Part shown: positions 57,207 to 64,000 of the stretch, piece by piece
Position numbering within the stretch: the stretch's first letter is position 1
Layout: each line of letters starts with the position of its first letter
DNA from: Verrucomicrobiota bacterium
Lineage (GTDB): Bacteria > Verrucomicrobiota > Verrucomicrobiia > Verrucomicrobiales > Akkermansiaceae
Assembly: GCA_016871685.1 (NCBI GenBank)
Contig: VHCM01000002.1
Location: 1-64,000 of the forward strand
DNA length: 64,000 nt
Direction of reading: 5' to 3'
Translations under genes and position numbers: made by a program
Notes under the pieces: generated by a model
Databases searched by the model: none
Told to the model about the DNA's origin: nothing
The model's input: the letters and a program-made list of their open reading frames with translations, nothing else

Positions 57207-58091
57207 TCACCCGCAATCCAGTGGCTCGAGCCACGTCTCGCGGCGGAACCAAGTCTCCTGGCGCTTCGCGTACTGCCGCGTGGCGGCGTTGATCCGTTCC
57301 GCGCACGTCGCGCGGTCGATGCTTCCATCCAGCAGCGCGCGGATCTGCCGCAGCCCGATCGCTTTCTCGCAGGTGGCGGAAACGTCACCGAGCGCGGCGA
57401 CTTCATCGATCGCCCCGTCGTCGAGCATTCGCGCGGTGCGTGCGGCGATGCGCGCGTGGAGATCCTCCCGCGTGCGCCTCAACCACACACCACGCAGCGA
57501 TGCCGCGACCTCCCGGGTGCGCGACGCCCATCCGTCGCGCAATGCCGACGCCCTGCCGCCGGTGAGCAGGCAGATCTCGAGCGCGCGCGCCACGTAGCGG
57601 CGGTTGTGCAAGTCGGTGCGCGCCGCCTCGTCCGGATCGAGCGCGCGCAACCGCGCCACCAGCTCGTCGAGAGGACGGGCATCGAGCTCCGTGCGCAATG
57701 CCGGATCACCCGCAGGCAGCGGCGAAGGACCGTGAGTCAGGAATTTGAGATACAATCCCGAGCCGCCGACCACCACCGCCGTCCGACCCCGGGCGTGGAT
57801 GGCGTCGATGACCGGCCGCGCCAGCCGCAGGTATCCGCCCGCATCGATGCGCGACGACGGGTCGATGACGCCGAAAAGATGGTGCGGCACGCCGCAGCGT
57901 TCGTCGTGCGTCGGCGCGGCGGTGAGCACGTCAAGCCCGCGGTACAACTGGAACGCGTCGGCATTGACGATTTCTCCGCCAATGTCGCGGGCGAGACGCA
58001 CGGCATGAGCCGACTTGCCCGAGGCGGTCGGTCCGCAGACGTAGCATGGTTGAGGGCCCGCTCCCCCGGTCTCATGTTGTTTTGAGTTCAT
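57207..58091 (-). CDS. miaA: tRNA dimethylallyltransferase MiaA
   Basis: A 294-residue enzyme adding an isopentenyl group to A37 of tRNAs reading UNN codons. Motifs are the P-loop GPTASGKSAHAVRLA, EIVNADAFQLYRGLDVLTAAPT, VPHHLFGVIDP, VVVGGSGLYLKFLTHG, NRRYVARALEI and TRQYAKRQETWFR. It lies 57 bp after ffh on the same strand, and the start at 58091 is a clean ATG. Confidence 0.95.
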   Translation of the reverse strand: MNSKQHETGGAGPQPCYVCGPTASGKSAHAVRLARDIGGEIVNADAFQLYRGLDVLTAAPTHDERCGVPHHLFGVIDPSSRIDAGGYLRLARPVIDAIHARGRTAVVVGGSGLYLKFLTHGPSPLPAGDPALRTELDARPLDELVARLRALDPDEAARTDLHNRRYVARALEICLLTGGRASALRDGWASRTREVAASLRGVWLRRTREDLHARIAARTARMLDDGAIDEVAALGDVSATCEKAIGLRQIRALLDGSIDRATCAERINAATRQYAKRQETWFRRETWLEPLDCG

Positions 58092-58148
58092 TCGAGCCGG
58101 GGCGTGGATTCGATGTCCCGCATCGCACTCCGTGTATTTCTAAAAAAC

Positions 58149-59522
58149 CTAGAACGGAAACCCCCCGCCCATGCCTTTCATCATGTCCTTCATGCCGGAC
58201 ATCCCGCCCATCTGGCGCATCAGGTTCTTCATCTTGCCGGGGGACTTCATCAGTTTGCGCATGTCGCCGAACTGCCGGATCAACTGGTTCACTTCCATGA
58301 GCGAGGTGCCCGACCCGGCGGCGATGCGCTGGCGGCGCGATCCCTTGATGATTTCCGGGCGGGTGCGTTCGAGCGGAGTCATCGACAACACGATCGCCTC
58401 GGTGCGCTTGAGCTTCGATCCGTCGAGCGCGCCGCCAGGAAGCTGTTTCTTGATCTTGCTGAAGCCCGGCATCATCCCGAGCAGTCCCTCGAGCGGACCC
58501 ATGTTGCGGATCATCCGCATCTGGTCGAGGAAGTCGTTGAAGTCGAAGCGGCCCTCCTGCATGCGCTTCATCGAGCGCATCGCGTCGCCCTCGTTCACCT
58601 TGGCGGCGACCTGCTCGACCATGCCGACGATGTCGCCCATGCCGAGAATGCGGTCGGCCATCCGGCCCGGATGGAATTCGGCGAGCTGGTCGGGTTTCTC
58701 GCCTTCACCGATGTACTTGACCGGCTTGCCGGTCACCGCGCGCATCGAAAGCGCCGCGCCGCCACGCGCGTCGCCGTCGAGCTTGGTGAGCACGATGCCG
58801 GTGATGCCCACGGCCTCATCGAAGTGACGCGCCACCGAGACCGCCTGCTGGCCGGTCGCGGCATCGGCGACGAGCAAGGTCTCGCGCGGCTGGAGGAAAT
58901 CGTGCAGCCGCTTGAGTTCGGCGATGAGGCGGTCGTCAATCTCCTGGCGGCCGGCCGTATCGAAGATCACCACCGTGCCATGCCGGGCCTCGGCCCACGC
59001 AAGCGCATCGGACGCGACCCGCACGACGTCGGTGCTGCCCGGCTCGGGCGTGAAGCACGGCACGTCGATTTGGTTTGCCAGCATCGCCAGTTGGTCGATC
59101 GCGGCCGGGCGGTGCAGGTCGCAGGCAACCAGCACCGGCCTGCGGCCTTCGCGCTTGAGCCGGTTGGCCAGCTTGGCCGAAGTGGTTGTCTTGCCCGCGC
59201 CGTTGAGTCCGCAGATCAGGATGCGTGCGGGCGGATTGAGGTCGAGCGGCGCATGGTCGCCACCGAGCAGCGCGGCGAGTTCGTCGTGGAAGATCTTGAC
59301 GATCTGTTCGCCGGGCTTGATCGACTTCATCACGTCGGCACCCATCGACTGGTCCTTCACCCGGGCGATGAGTTCCTTCGCGACGCCGAATTCCACATCG
59401 GCCTCAAGCAAGGCGATGCGGATCTCGCGCAGGGCGTCGGCGATGTTTTTCTCGGAAATGCGCCCCACTCCGCGCAGGTTGCGGAAGGTTTTCTCAAGCT
59501 GGTCGGAAAGCGATTGGAACAT
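58149..59522 (-). CDS. ffh: Signal recognition particle protein Ffh
   Basis: A 457-residue SRP54 GTPase. The N domain (FQSLSDQLEKTFRNLRGVGRI) is followed by the G domain with GLNGAGKTTTSAKLA, DTAGRQEIDD, TKLDGDARGG and GEKPDQL. The Met-rich M domain (MRSMKRMQEGRFDFNDFLDQM ... MRQMGGMSGMKDMMKGMGGG) binds 4.5S RNA and signal sequences. It targets nascent membrane proteins to the translocon. Confidence 0.97.
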   Translation of the reverse strand: MFQSLSDQLEKTFRNLRGVGRISEKNIADALREIRIALLEADVEFGVAKELIARVKDQSMGADVMKSIKPGEQIVKIFHDELAALLGGDHAPLDLNPPARILICGLNGAGKTTTSAKLANRLKREGRRPVLVACDLHRPAAIDQLAMLANQIDVPCFTPEPGSTDVVRVASDALAWAEARHGTVVIFDTAGRQEIDDRLIAELKRLHDFLQPRETLLVADAATGQQAVSVARHFDEAVGITGIVLTKLDGDARGGAALSMRAVTGKPVKYIGEGEKPDQLAEFHPGRMADRILGMGDIVGMVEQVAAKVNEGDAMRSMKRMQEGRFDFNDFLDQMRMIRNMGPLEGLLGMMPGFSKIKKQLPGGALDGSKLKRTEAIVLSMTPLERTRPEIIKGSRRQRIAAGSGTSLMEVNQLIRQFGDMRKLMKSPGKMKNLMRQMGGMSGMKDMMKGMGGGFPF

Positions 59523-59563
59523 GGCGGATGGAATCGGAGTGGGATGCGCGCGGGATCAAGCGG

Positions 59564-60937
59564 TCAATCGGCGAGATAAGCCGCGTCGCGGTCGATGCGG
59601 AACGCCCAGCGCAGCGGCGCGGCCGCGACACCCGAGGCGTTCCTCCATGAAACGGAAACCTGGCAGGTCGGATGGCGCAGTTGGCGGTTCACCTTCCACG
59701 CGAATGTTCCCGAGACGCGATCGAACGTGGCCGGCACTTCGCCGAATCCCGAAACATGCATCACCAGTGTGGCGGGATCGAGATCGGATACCTTGGAAAC
59801 GTCGATGCGGATCTCGGGCCGGCGGTCGTTCACCAGCGCGCCCGGCTCGGGGCTCACTGCGTGCGGCAGCGTTTGGATCATGCCCGCGATCGCGCCGGCG
59901 GGCATTGGCGGAGCGTCTTCGTCGGAATCGCGGAAGGTCGTCGCGTTTTCAAAAATCGAATCGTGCGTGCCGAGGATCACGTAGCGCGGCAGGGCGTCGT
60001 CGGGTGTGGCGCGCGTGATTTTGCCGGGCAGCACGGTGAAGAAATGATGGTAGCCGAGTTCACGGCCGAGCAGCGGCATTTCCGGCGTTGAAAACCCGCC
60101 GGGATACGCATAGGTCGCGACGGTCACGCCGAAGCGGGATTCGAGGAACGCTTTGGAATCGGCCATCTCCTTGCGCAGGAAGGCGTCATAAACTTCCGGC
60201 CCCTGTGCCTGCTGCTTGCGCACGGTCGCTGGATACGGATGGCTCGTCGAGTGACTGCCGATGGCCACTCCGTCGCGCACGAGTTCGCGGATCATCTCCG
60301 AAGTCATCGCCTTGCCGCCACCATCGACGTAGTTCCGATACAGATAGATCGTGTATGGATAACCGAACTCACGCAGCACCGGCACGGCATCGGTGTATAC
60401 CGATTTCCAACCGTCGTCGAAGGTCAGCACCACTGATTTCTTCGGAATGTCCTTTTCACCGCGCTTCCATGAGGAAAAATCCTCCATCGAGACCACAGTG
60501 AGGCCCAACAGGCGGATCGTCTCCATCTGCTTGCGGAACTTGGAGGTGCGCAACCGCATCTCCGTCTCGGGAAGCGTTTCGGAAAAATCGTGATAGCCGA
60601 GCACCGCGACGCGCGTGCCGTCGTCGCGCGGATGCGCCTGCGGAGCGGCTGACGCATCGGACGGTTCTTCCGGCGGCGCGGCATCCGCCGCATCGGTCGG
60701 CACGCCCTGCGGGTCCGCTGGCACGGCCTCCGTTTCAGTTGCTTCGACCACCTCATCGGCCGATCGAGGTGCCTGCTCCGACGACCCGCCGCTGGGCGGA
60801 ACCTCCGGATCGACCACCTCCTCCGGCACGGTTGGCGGCGGAACAGGAACAACAGGCTCTGCAGGACTATCCGGCTCCGTCGCGAAGACGATGCCGCAGG
60901 CCAGCAGGGCCATCCATGGAGCAACCAACCGGATCAT
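59564..60937 (-). CDS. Secreted polysaccharide deacetylase
   Basis: A 457-residue protein. A signal peptide (MIRLVAPWMALLACGIVFA) is followed by an acidic Pro/Glu-rich linker (~25-110). The NodB-type deacetylase domain comes next, with metal-binding Asp in LTFDDGWKSVY and the HxxxH motif in GSHSTSHPYP, then TYAYPGGFSTPE. The C-terminal ~110 residues form a beta-rich domain. It should deacetylate N- or O-acetylated glycans outside the membrane. ATG 60937 is preferred to a GTG three codons upstream. Confidence 0.86.
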   Translation of the reverse strand: MIRLVAPWMALLACGIVFATEPDSPAEPVVPVPPPTVPEEVVDPEVPPSGGSSEQAPRSADEVVEATETEAVPADPQGVPTDAADAAPPEEPSDASAAPQAHPRDDGTRVAVLGYHDFSETLPETEMRLRTSKFRKQMETIRLLGLTVVSMEDFSSWKRGEKDIPKKSVVLTFDDGWKSVYTDAVPVLREFGYPYTIYLYRNYVDGGGKAMTSEMIRELVRDGVAIGSHSTSHPYPATVRKQQAQGPEVYDAFLRKEMADSKAFLESRFGVTVATYAYPGGFSTPEMPLLGRELGYHHFFTVLPGKITRATPDDALPRYVILGTHDSIFENATTFRDSDEDAPPMPAGAIAGMIQTLPHAVSPEPGALVNDRRPEIRIDVSKVSDLDPATLVMHVSGFGEVPATFDRVSGTFAWKVNRQLRHPTCQVSVSWRNASGVAAAPLRWAFRIDRDAAYLAD

Positions 60938-61008
60938 ATCGGGCACAGGCTACGCACGGACACGACGGTTTGAAAGCGCCAACCCGCGTTCCTCTCCAGC
61001 TCGAACGC

Positions 61009-62895
61009 TCATTTCAACCCCTCGAGGTGGGAAACCATCGCGTCGAGTACCGCAGGGCTGCCGAGATTGCCGAGATGGCCGCCTTCATCGAAGAGCGAAA
61101 GACGGCCGTTTCGGAAGGTCGAGCGGAGCCAGCGGAGGTCGTCCGCGTCGAGCAGGATGTCGTTGCGGTTGGTGATCACGCGCGCGTTGGGATTCGAGAC
61201 CAGACCCGCCGCAACATGGCGCAGGTTCGCATGACGCCACAATTCGGAGCGCGACACGCCGCGCCGCTCGTAATGCGGAATGGCCAAACGCTCGTAGTAG
61301 TCGCGGAACGAGACCGCCATGATGTCATCATAGACCCGCGCACGATTCCAACGACCTGGAGCGCCACCCGGCACGCCGAAATCGTGACGATTCAAACAAC
61401 TGAAGACCGTGTCGCGCAGGGTGAGCCGGAAATACAAACCAATCAGGTACTTGGATTCGATCCCCTCGAACGGCGGTGCCTCGAAGCGGTGGTTGGGCAG
61501 ACCGGCAAGCCCGCGGATCTTGTGCAGCGCGTTGTCGATGCGCTGCTGGCGCTCTTCCTCCGGCCATCCCGACGGCGCATCGATCAATGCATCAATGCGC
61601 TCGATCCCGTCGTGCAAGTCGACCGGCGGGTTGATCGCCACATAGCGGTCGATCGTCGGCGATCCTTGGCTGCGGCCACGCTCGGTCGCGGCGAGCAGCA
61701 TCGATTGGTAGCCAGCCATCGAGCAGCCGACCAACGCACGCCGACCCAGCCGTCCCGGATGCCGCCGGTCGATCGCGCGATCCGCCTCGCCGATCGCCGC
61801 CAGCAGCTCCAGACCATCGGATTCCATGTGCGCGGGCAATGCCGCGGTCGACGCCCGCTCCATGAACTCGGGATGAAACGTGCTCGACATCACACCAACC
61901 GAAAACCCGCGCTGATGCAGATGCTCCGCCAGGACAAGCGCGGACATCGTCAACCGATGTGAACCCAGCCCGGGCACCACCCACACCATCGGTGCCTCGC
62001 CGGTTTGCAACCAGTAGTTCACCGGAAGGTCGCGGCCAGTCGAGGCAATCCGCACGTTGATCTCGCGGCCGCGCGGAATGAATTCCGGATCGCCGACTTG
62101 CAACGCGCCCACCGCCATCGTCTGCAACGTCGGCAGGTCCACCGGACCGCGCACCCGCATGTCCGGCTCGTCCGCACGCGCGGCGAAACTCCAGATCATC
62201 CGCGCCGCGGCATACGGGTCGGCCTGCGCACGGATGAACCGCACCTGCTCGTCAATCGTGCCGCCGAGCCGGTTGAACGTCGTCACGTACGACGCCGCAC
62301 GCCAGCCATCGGCGTAGTTCCACGGCTCGGCCGCTTCATCGACCACCGTGCCGACCGCATGACAAGGATCGCTCGGTCCGAAGAACGGCAGCATCAGGAA
62401 CGTGTCGGGACGCCAACCCCAGCGGCGAAACGTCTGCGCGAAGTCGGCGTCACTCCGCGGCATCCCCCATTTCGTCGCCGGATCCCCGAATCCGAGCACT
62501 CCAACCGTCGAGTTCACCACAAAGCGCCGCGTCTCGTCGCCCGCATCAACCCACCGGCCCTGCAATCCTTGGTTGACCGCCCGTCCGGGATACCCCGCGT
62601 TGCGGCGGAACCGATCCAGCGCCGTCCTCGCCGACTTGGGCACCACCCGGCGGTACAAGCCGGCCGTCGGCTGCAACACGCCCTGCATCAAGCTGCGGTT
62701 GAAGGCAAACACGCCCCGGTTCACCGGCTCGATCGGATCACTCATGAACCGCGGCATCGGCGGCGACGACGACGACACCAAGCCAGCCGCAGCGGACTCC
62801 CGGTGGCTCGCACATGCGCCAAGGCAGAGCGGAAGTGCCGCCGCGCAAGCCAGCCGCCAGCCGGATCGGCACAGCCTCGAATGACCGTAGTCCAT
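61009..62895 (-). CDS. MlaA-type lipoprotein fused to an alpha/beta hydrolase
   Basis: A 628-residue lipoprotein with lipobox LCLGAC. Residues ~45-245 are MlaA/VacJ-like: DPIEPVNRGVFAFNRSLMQG, SARTALDRFRRNAGYPGRAVNQGLQG, RRFVVNSTVGVLGFGDPATKWGMP and DADFAQTFRRWGWRPDTFLMLPFFGPS. From ~290 on it is an alpha/beta hydrolase (VNYWLQTG, MVWVVPGLGSH) with a GCSMAG nucleophile elbow (~395) and a late His in DEGGHLGN (~610). MlaA works in retrograde phospholipid transport at the outer membrane; fusion to a possible lipase or acyl hydrolase suggests coupled lipid removal and hydrolysis (inference). In-frame ATGs at 62934 and 62961 are alternative starts. Confidence 0.82.
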   Translation of the reverse strand: MDYGHSRLCRSGWRLACAAALPLCLGACASHRESAAAGLVSSSSPPMPRFMSDPIEPVNRGVFAFNRSLMQGVLQPTAGLYRRVVPKSARTALDRFRRNAGYPGRAVNQGLQGRWVDAGDETRRFVVNSTVGVLGFGDPATKWGMPRSDADFAQTFRRWGWRPDTFLMLPFFGPSDPCHAVGTVVDEAAEPWNYADGWRAASYVTTFNRLGGTIDEQVRFIRAQADPYAAARMIWSFAARADEPDMRVRGPVDLPTLQTMAVGALQVGDPEFIPRGREINVRIASTGRDLPVNYWLQTGEAPMVWVVPGLGSHRLTMSALVLAEHLHQRGFSVGVMSSTFHPEFMERASTAALPAHMESDGLELLAAIGEADRAIDRRHPGRLGRRALVGCSMAGYQSMLLAATERGRSQGSPTIDRYVAINPPVDLHDGIERIDALIDAPSGWPEEERQQRIDNALHKIRGLAGLPNHRFEAPPFEGIESKYLIGLYFRLTLRDTVFSCLNRHDFGVPGGAPGRWNRARVYDDIMAVSFRDYYERLAIPHYERRGVSRSELWRHANLRHVAAGLVSNPNARVITNRNDILLDADDLRWLRSTFRNGRLSLFDEGGHLGNLGSPAVLDAMVSHLEGLK

Positions 62896-63280
62896 CACGC
62901 GATCACGTCGGAGGCCAATGACTGCGAACTTCATGCGATCTGAAGGAAAAACGAGTGACATTTGCTGACTTGCCGACCCGGGAAATCGGACCCGGAAAGG
63001 CGCTCAGGCCGTCCATCCTAGCGGCCCGGATTCCCCACCGCAACCGCCAGGTGATCCCGCCAGTCGTTGCAACGCCGCACGCTCCGGTGATCCATCCATT
63101 GACGTAAATTCATGGAACTGTAAGCAGAAATTTACTGAATACAACCAATCGTCCAAAAACCCGCCCGCGGCGGATGTCAGCGATGGCGGTGAAGCGTGTC
63201 CCCTTTCCGCAGCACTTCGCCGTTTCGAAATCGATTCTGCTTGCATTCGGGTCGGAACCTCGGATGGTTGAAGTGTTCAA
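62896..63280. other. Divergent spacer between the MlaA fusion and the Mg-chelatase-like gene
   Basis: 385 bp with no convincing gene; the 80-codon minus ORF lacks family features. The A+T-richer 63095-63145 part holds GTAAATT (63104-63110) and AAATTTAC (63128-63135), an imperfect dyad, and is the most likely promoter zone for one or both genes. Confidence 0.45.
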
Positions 63281-64000
63281 ATGATCACCAAGTACTTTTC
63301 CGCCACCCTGCGCGGCATCGATGCCGTGGAAGTCGAGGTCGAGGTCAACGCCCGTGGTGCCGACAAACCACAAGTCATCATCGTCGGCCTGCCCGATGCC
63401 GCGGTCCGCGAAGCTTCGCAACGCGTCACGTCCGCGATCGGCGCATCGGCCTTGTTCCTCAACGACGGGACGAAGACGGTCAACCTCGCACCGGCCGATC
63501 TGAAAAAGGAGGGGCCGTCGTTTGATCTGCCGATTGCGCTGGCGATGGTCGCGGCCAGCCGCACCCAGCCGCTGGCGGCGGACGACTGCTGCATCGTGGG
63601 AGAACTCGGCCTCGATGGCGCGGTGCGCCCGGTCAAGGGGATGCTCTCGATCGCGTTGGAGGCCAAGCGCCGTGGCCGCACGCGTCTGATCGTGCCGGAG
63701 GCCAACGCCCCGGAGGCCTCGGTGATCGACGGGGTCGACGCGATTCCCGTGCGCAACCTGCGCGACGCCTGGGACTACCTTTCGGGTGGCATCGACATCG
63801 CCCCTTCGCGCATCGACCGCCACACGTTCTTTGAAACCCAGCGCACCTACGACGTCGACTTCGACGAGGTGCGCGGACAACACGCGGTGAAGCGCGCGCT
63901 CGAGGTCGCCGCCGCGGGCGGACACAACCTGCTGATGATCGGTCCGCCCGGCACGGGCAAGTCGATGCTCGCGAAGCGGCTGCCCGGCATCCTGCCGGAC
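63281..64000 (+). CDS. comM: YifB/ComM-family Mg-chelatase-like ATPase (3' end outside window)
   Basis: The visible 240 residues begin MITKYFSATLRGIDAVEVEVEV and include IIVGLPDAAVREASQRVTSAI, VNLAPADLKKEGPSFDLPIALA, GELGLDGAVRPVKGML and, after the inserted region, QHAVKRALEVAAAGGHNLLMIGPPGTGKSMLAKRLPGILP with the AAA+ Walker A. Family members such as ComM are helicases aiding branch migration in natural transformation; others are uncharacterised. The gene is cut by the right window edge. Confidence 0.92.
   Translation, partial: MITKYFSATLRGIDAVEVEVEVNARGADKPQVIIVGLPDAAVREASQRVTSAIGASALFLNDGTKTVNLAPADLKKEGPSFDLPIALAMVAASRTQPLAADDCCIVGELGLDGAVRPVKGMLSIALEAKRRGRTRLIVPEANAPEASVIDGVDAIPVRNLRDAWDYLSGGIDIAPSRIDRHTFFETQRTYDVDFDEVRGQHAVKRALEVAAAGGHNLLMIGPPGTGKSMLAKRLPGILPD

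Noticed and set aside
63004-63246. 80-codon minus ORF in the spacer before the Mg-chelatase-like gene
   Set aside because: No recognisable motif, and it covers the only plausible promoter region.

Overview
This is a high-GC, densely coded bacterial chromosome segment. Its gene content points to Verrucomicrobiota. The clues are a paired DUF1549/DUF1553 cytochrome-like lipoprotein and Tat-exported DUF1501 protein, a PEP-CTERM sorting signal, a fused E1 alpha/beta 2-oxoacid dehydrogenase, a zinc-ribbon Ser/Thr kinase, a very large Ig-like/PA14/MBG surface protein, and a fur-sufC-sufB-sufD cluster joined to menaquinone genes. Species cannot be named from the sequence alone.

Layout. 1-730 is visibly lower in GC: an XRE controller-like regulator overlaps a MutH/Sau3AI-type endonuclease that runs off the left edge and is absent from the ORF track. 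It lies beside tRNA-Asn (942-1013), so the edge of a genomic island is likely. 1.2-8.3 kb carries a nucleotidyltransferase, a gamma-carbonic-anhydrase/PaaY-like protein with E2 and fused E1 of a branched-chain-type oxoacid dehydrogenase, a HAD phosphatase, TruA and a double-TM2 protein. 8.3-17.1 kb has a Ser/Thr kinase, an ABC-2 permease, ThiH and the DUF1549/DUF1501 pair. 17.1-24.2 kb is a decaying or rearranged block of secreted proteins: a pseudogene with a frameshift and an amber stop, then a porin-adhesin chimera broken by further frameshifts.

24.3-31.3 kb holds ManC, RuvX (YqgF), a basic hypothetical protein, a PBP2-like transpeptidase, a Ste24-type M48 protease, pyrimidine-nucleoside phosphorylase and tRNA-Gln. 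31.3-33.1 kb is a repeat-rich patch with hairpin elements, a PEP-CTERM gene lacking its 5' end, and a vapBC module lying between two ~50-bp direct repeats that also cut into the genes on either side. 33.1-37.4 kb carries an SGNH hydrolase, a C4 zinc-ribbon coiled-coil protein, RarD, a CvpA-like membrane protein and AroC. A divergent spacer with three copies of a 22-bp palindrome separates aroC from the fur-sufCB-sufD-menH-menB cluster, which has a degraded antitoxin/nucleotidyltransferase pair inserted between sufB and sufD.

43.9-64 kb is mostly housekeeping: a DUF1287 protein, signal peptidase I, squalene/phytoene synthase, an MsbA-RecO-TPR gene string, a PfkB kinase, RNase III, tRNA-His, ParA, PurC, RibE, a Na+/H+ antiporter, MiaA, Ffh, a polysaccharide deacetylase, an MlaA lipoprotein fused to an alpha/beta hydrolase, and the start of a YifB/ComM Mg-chelatase-like gene. 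No CRISPR array, rRNA operon, intact transposase or prophage was seen. Start codons were chosen by homology-like N-termini, gene overlap and spacing. All functions are inferred from visible motifs without database searches.
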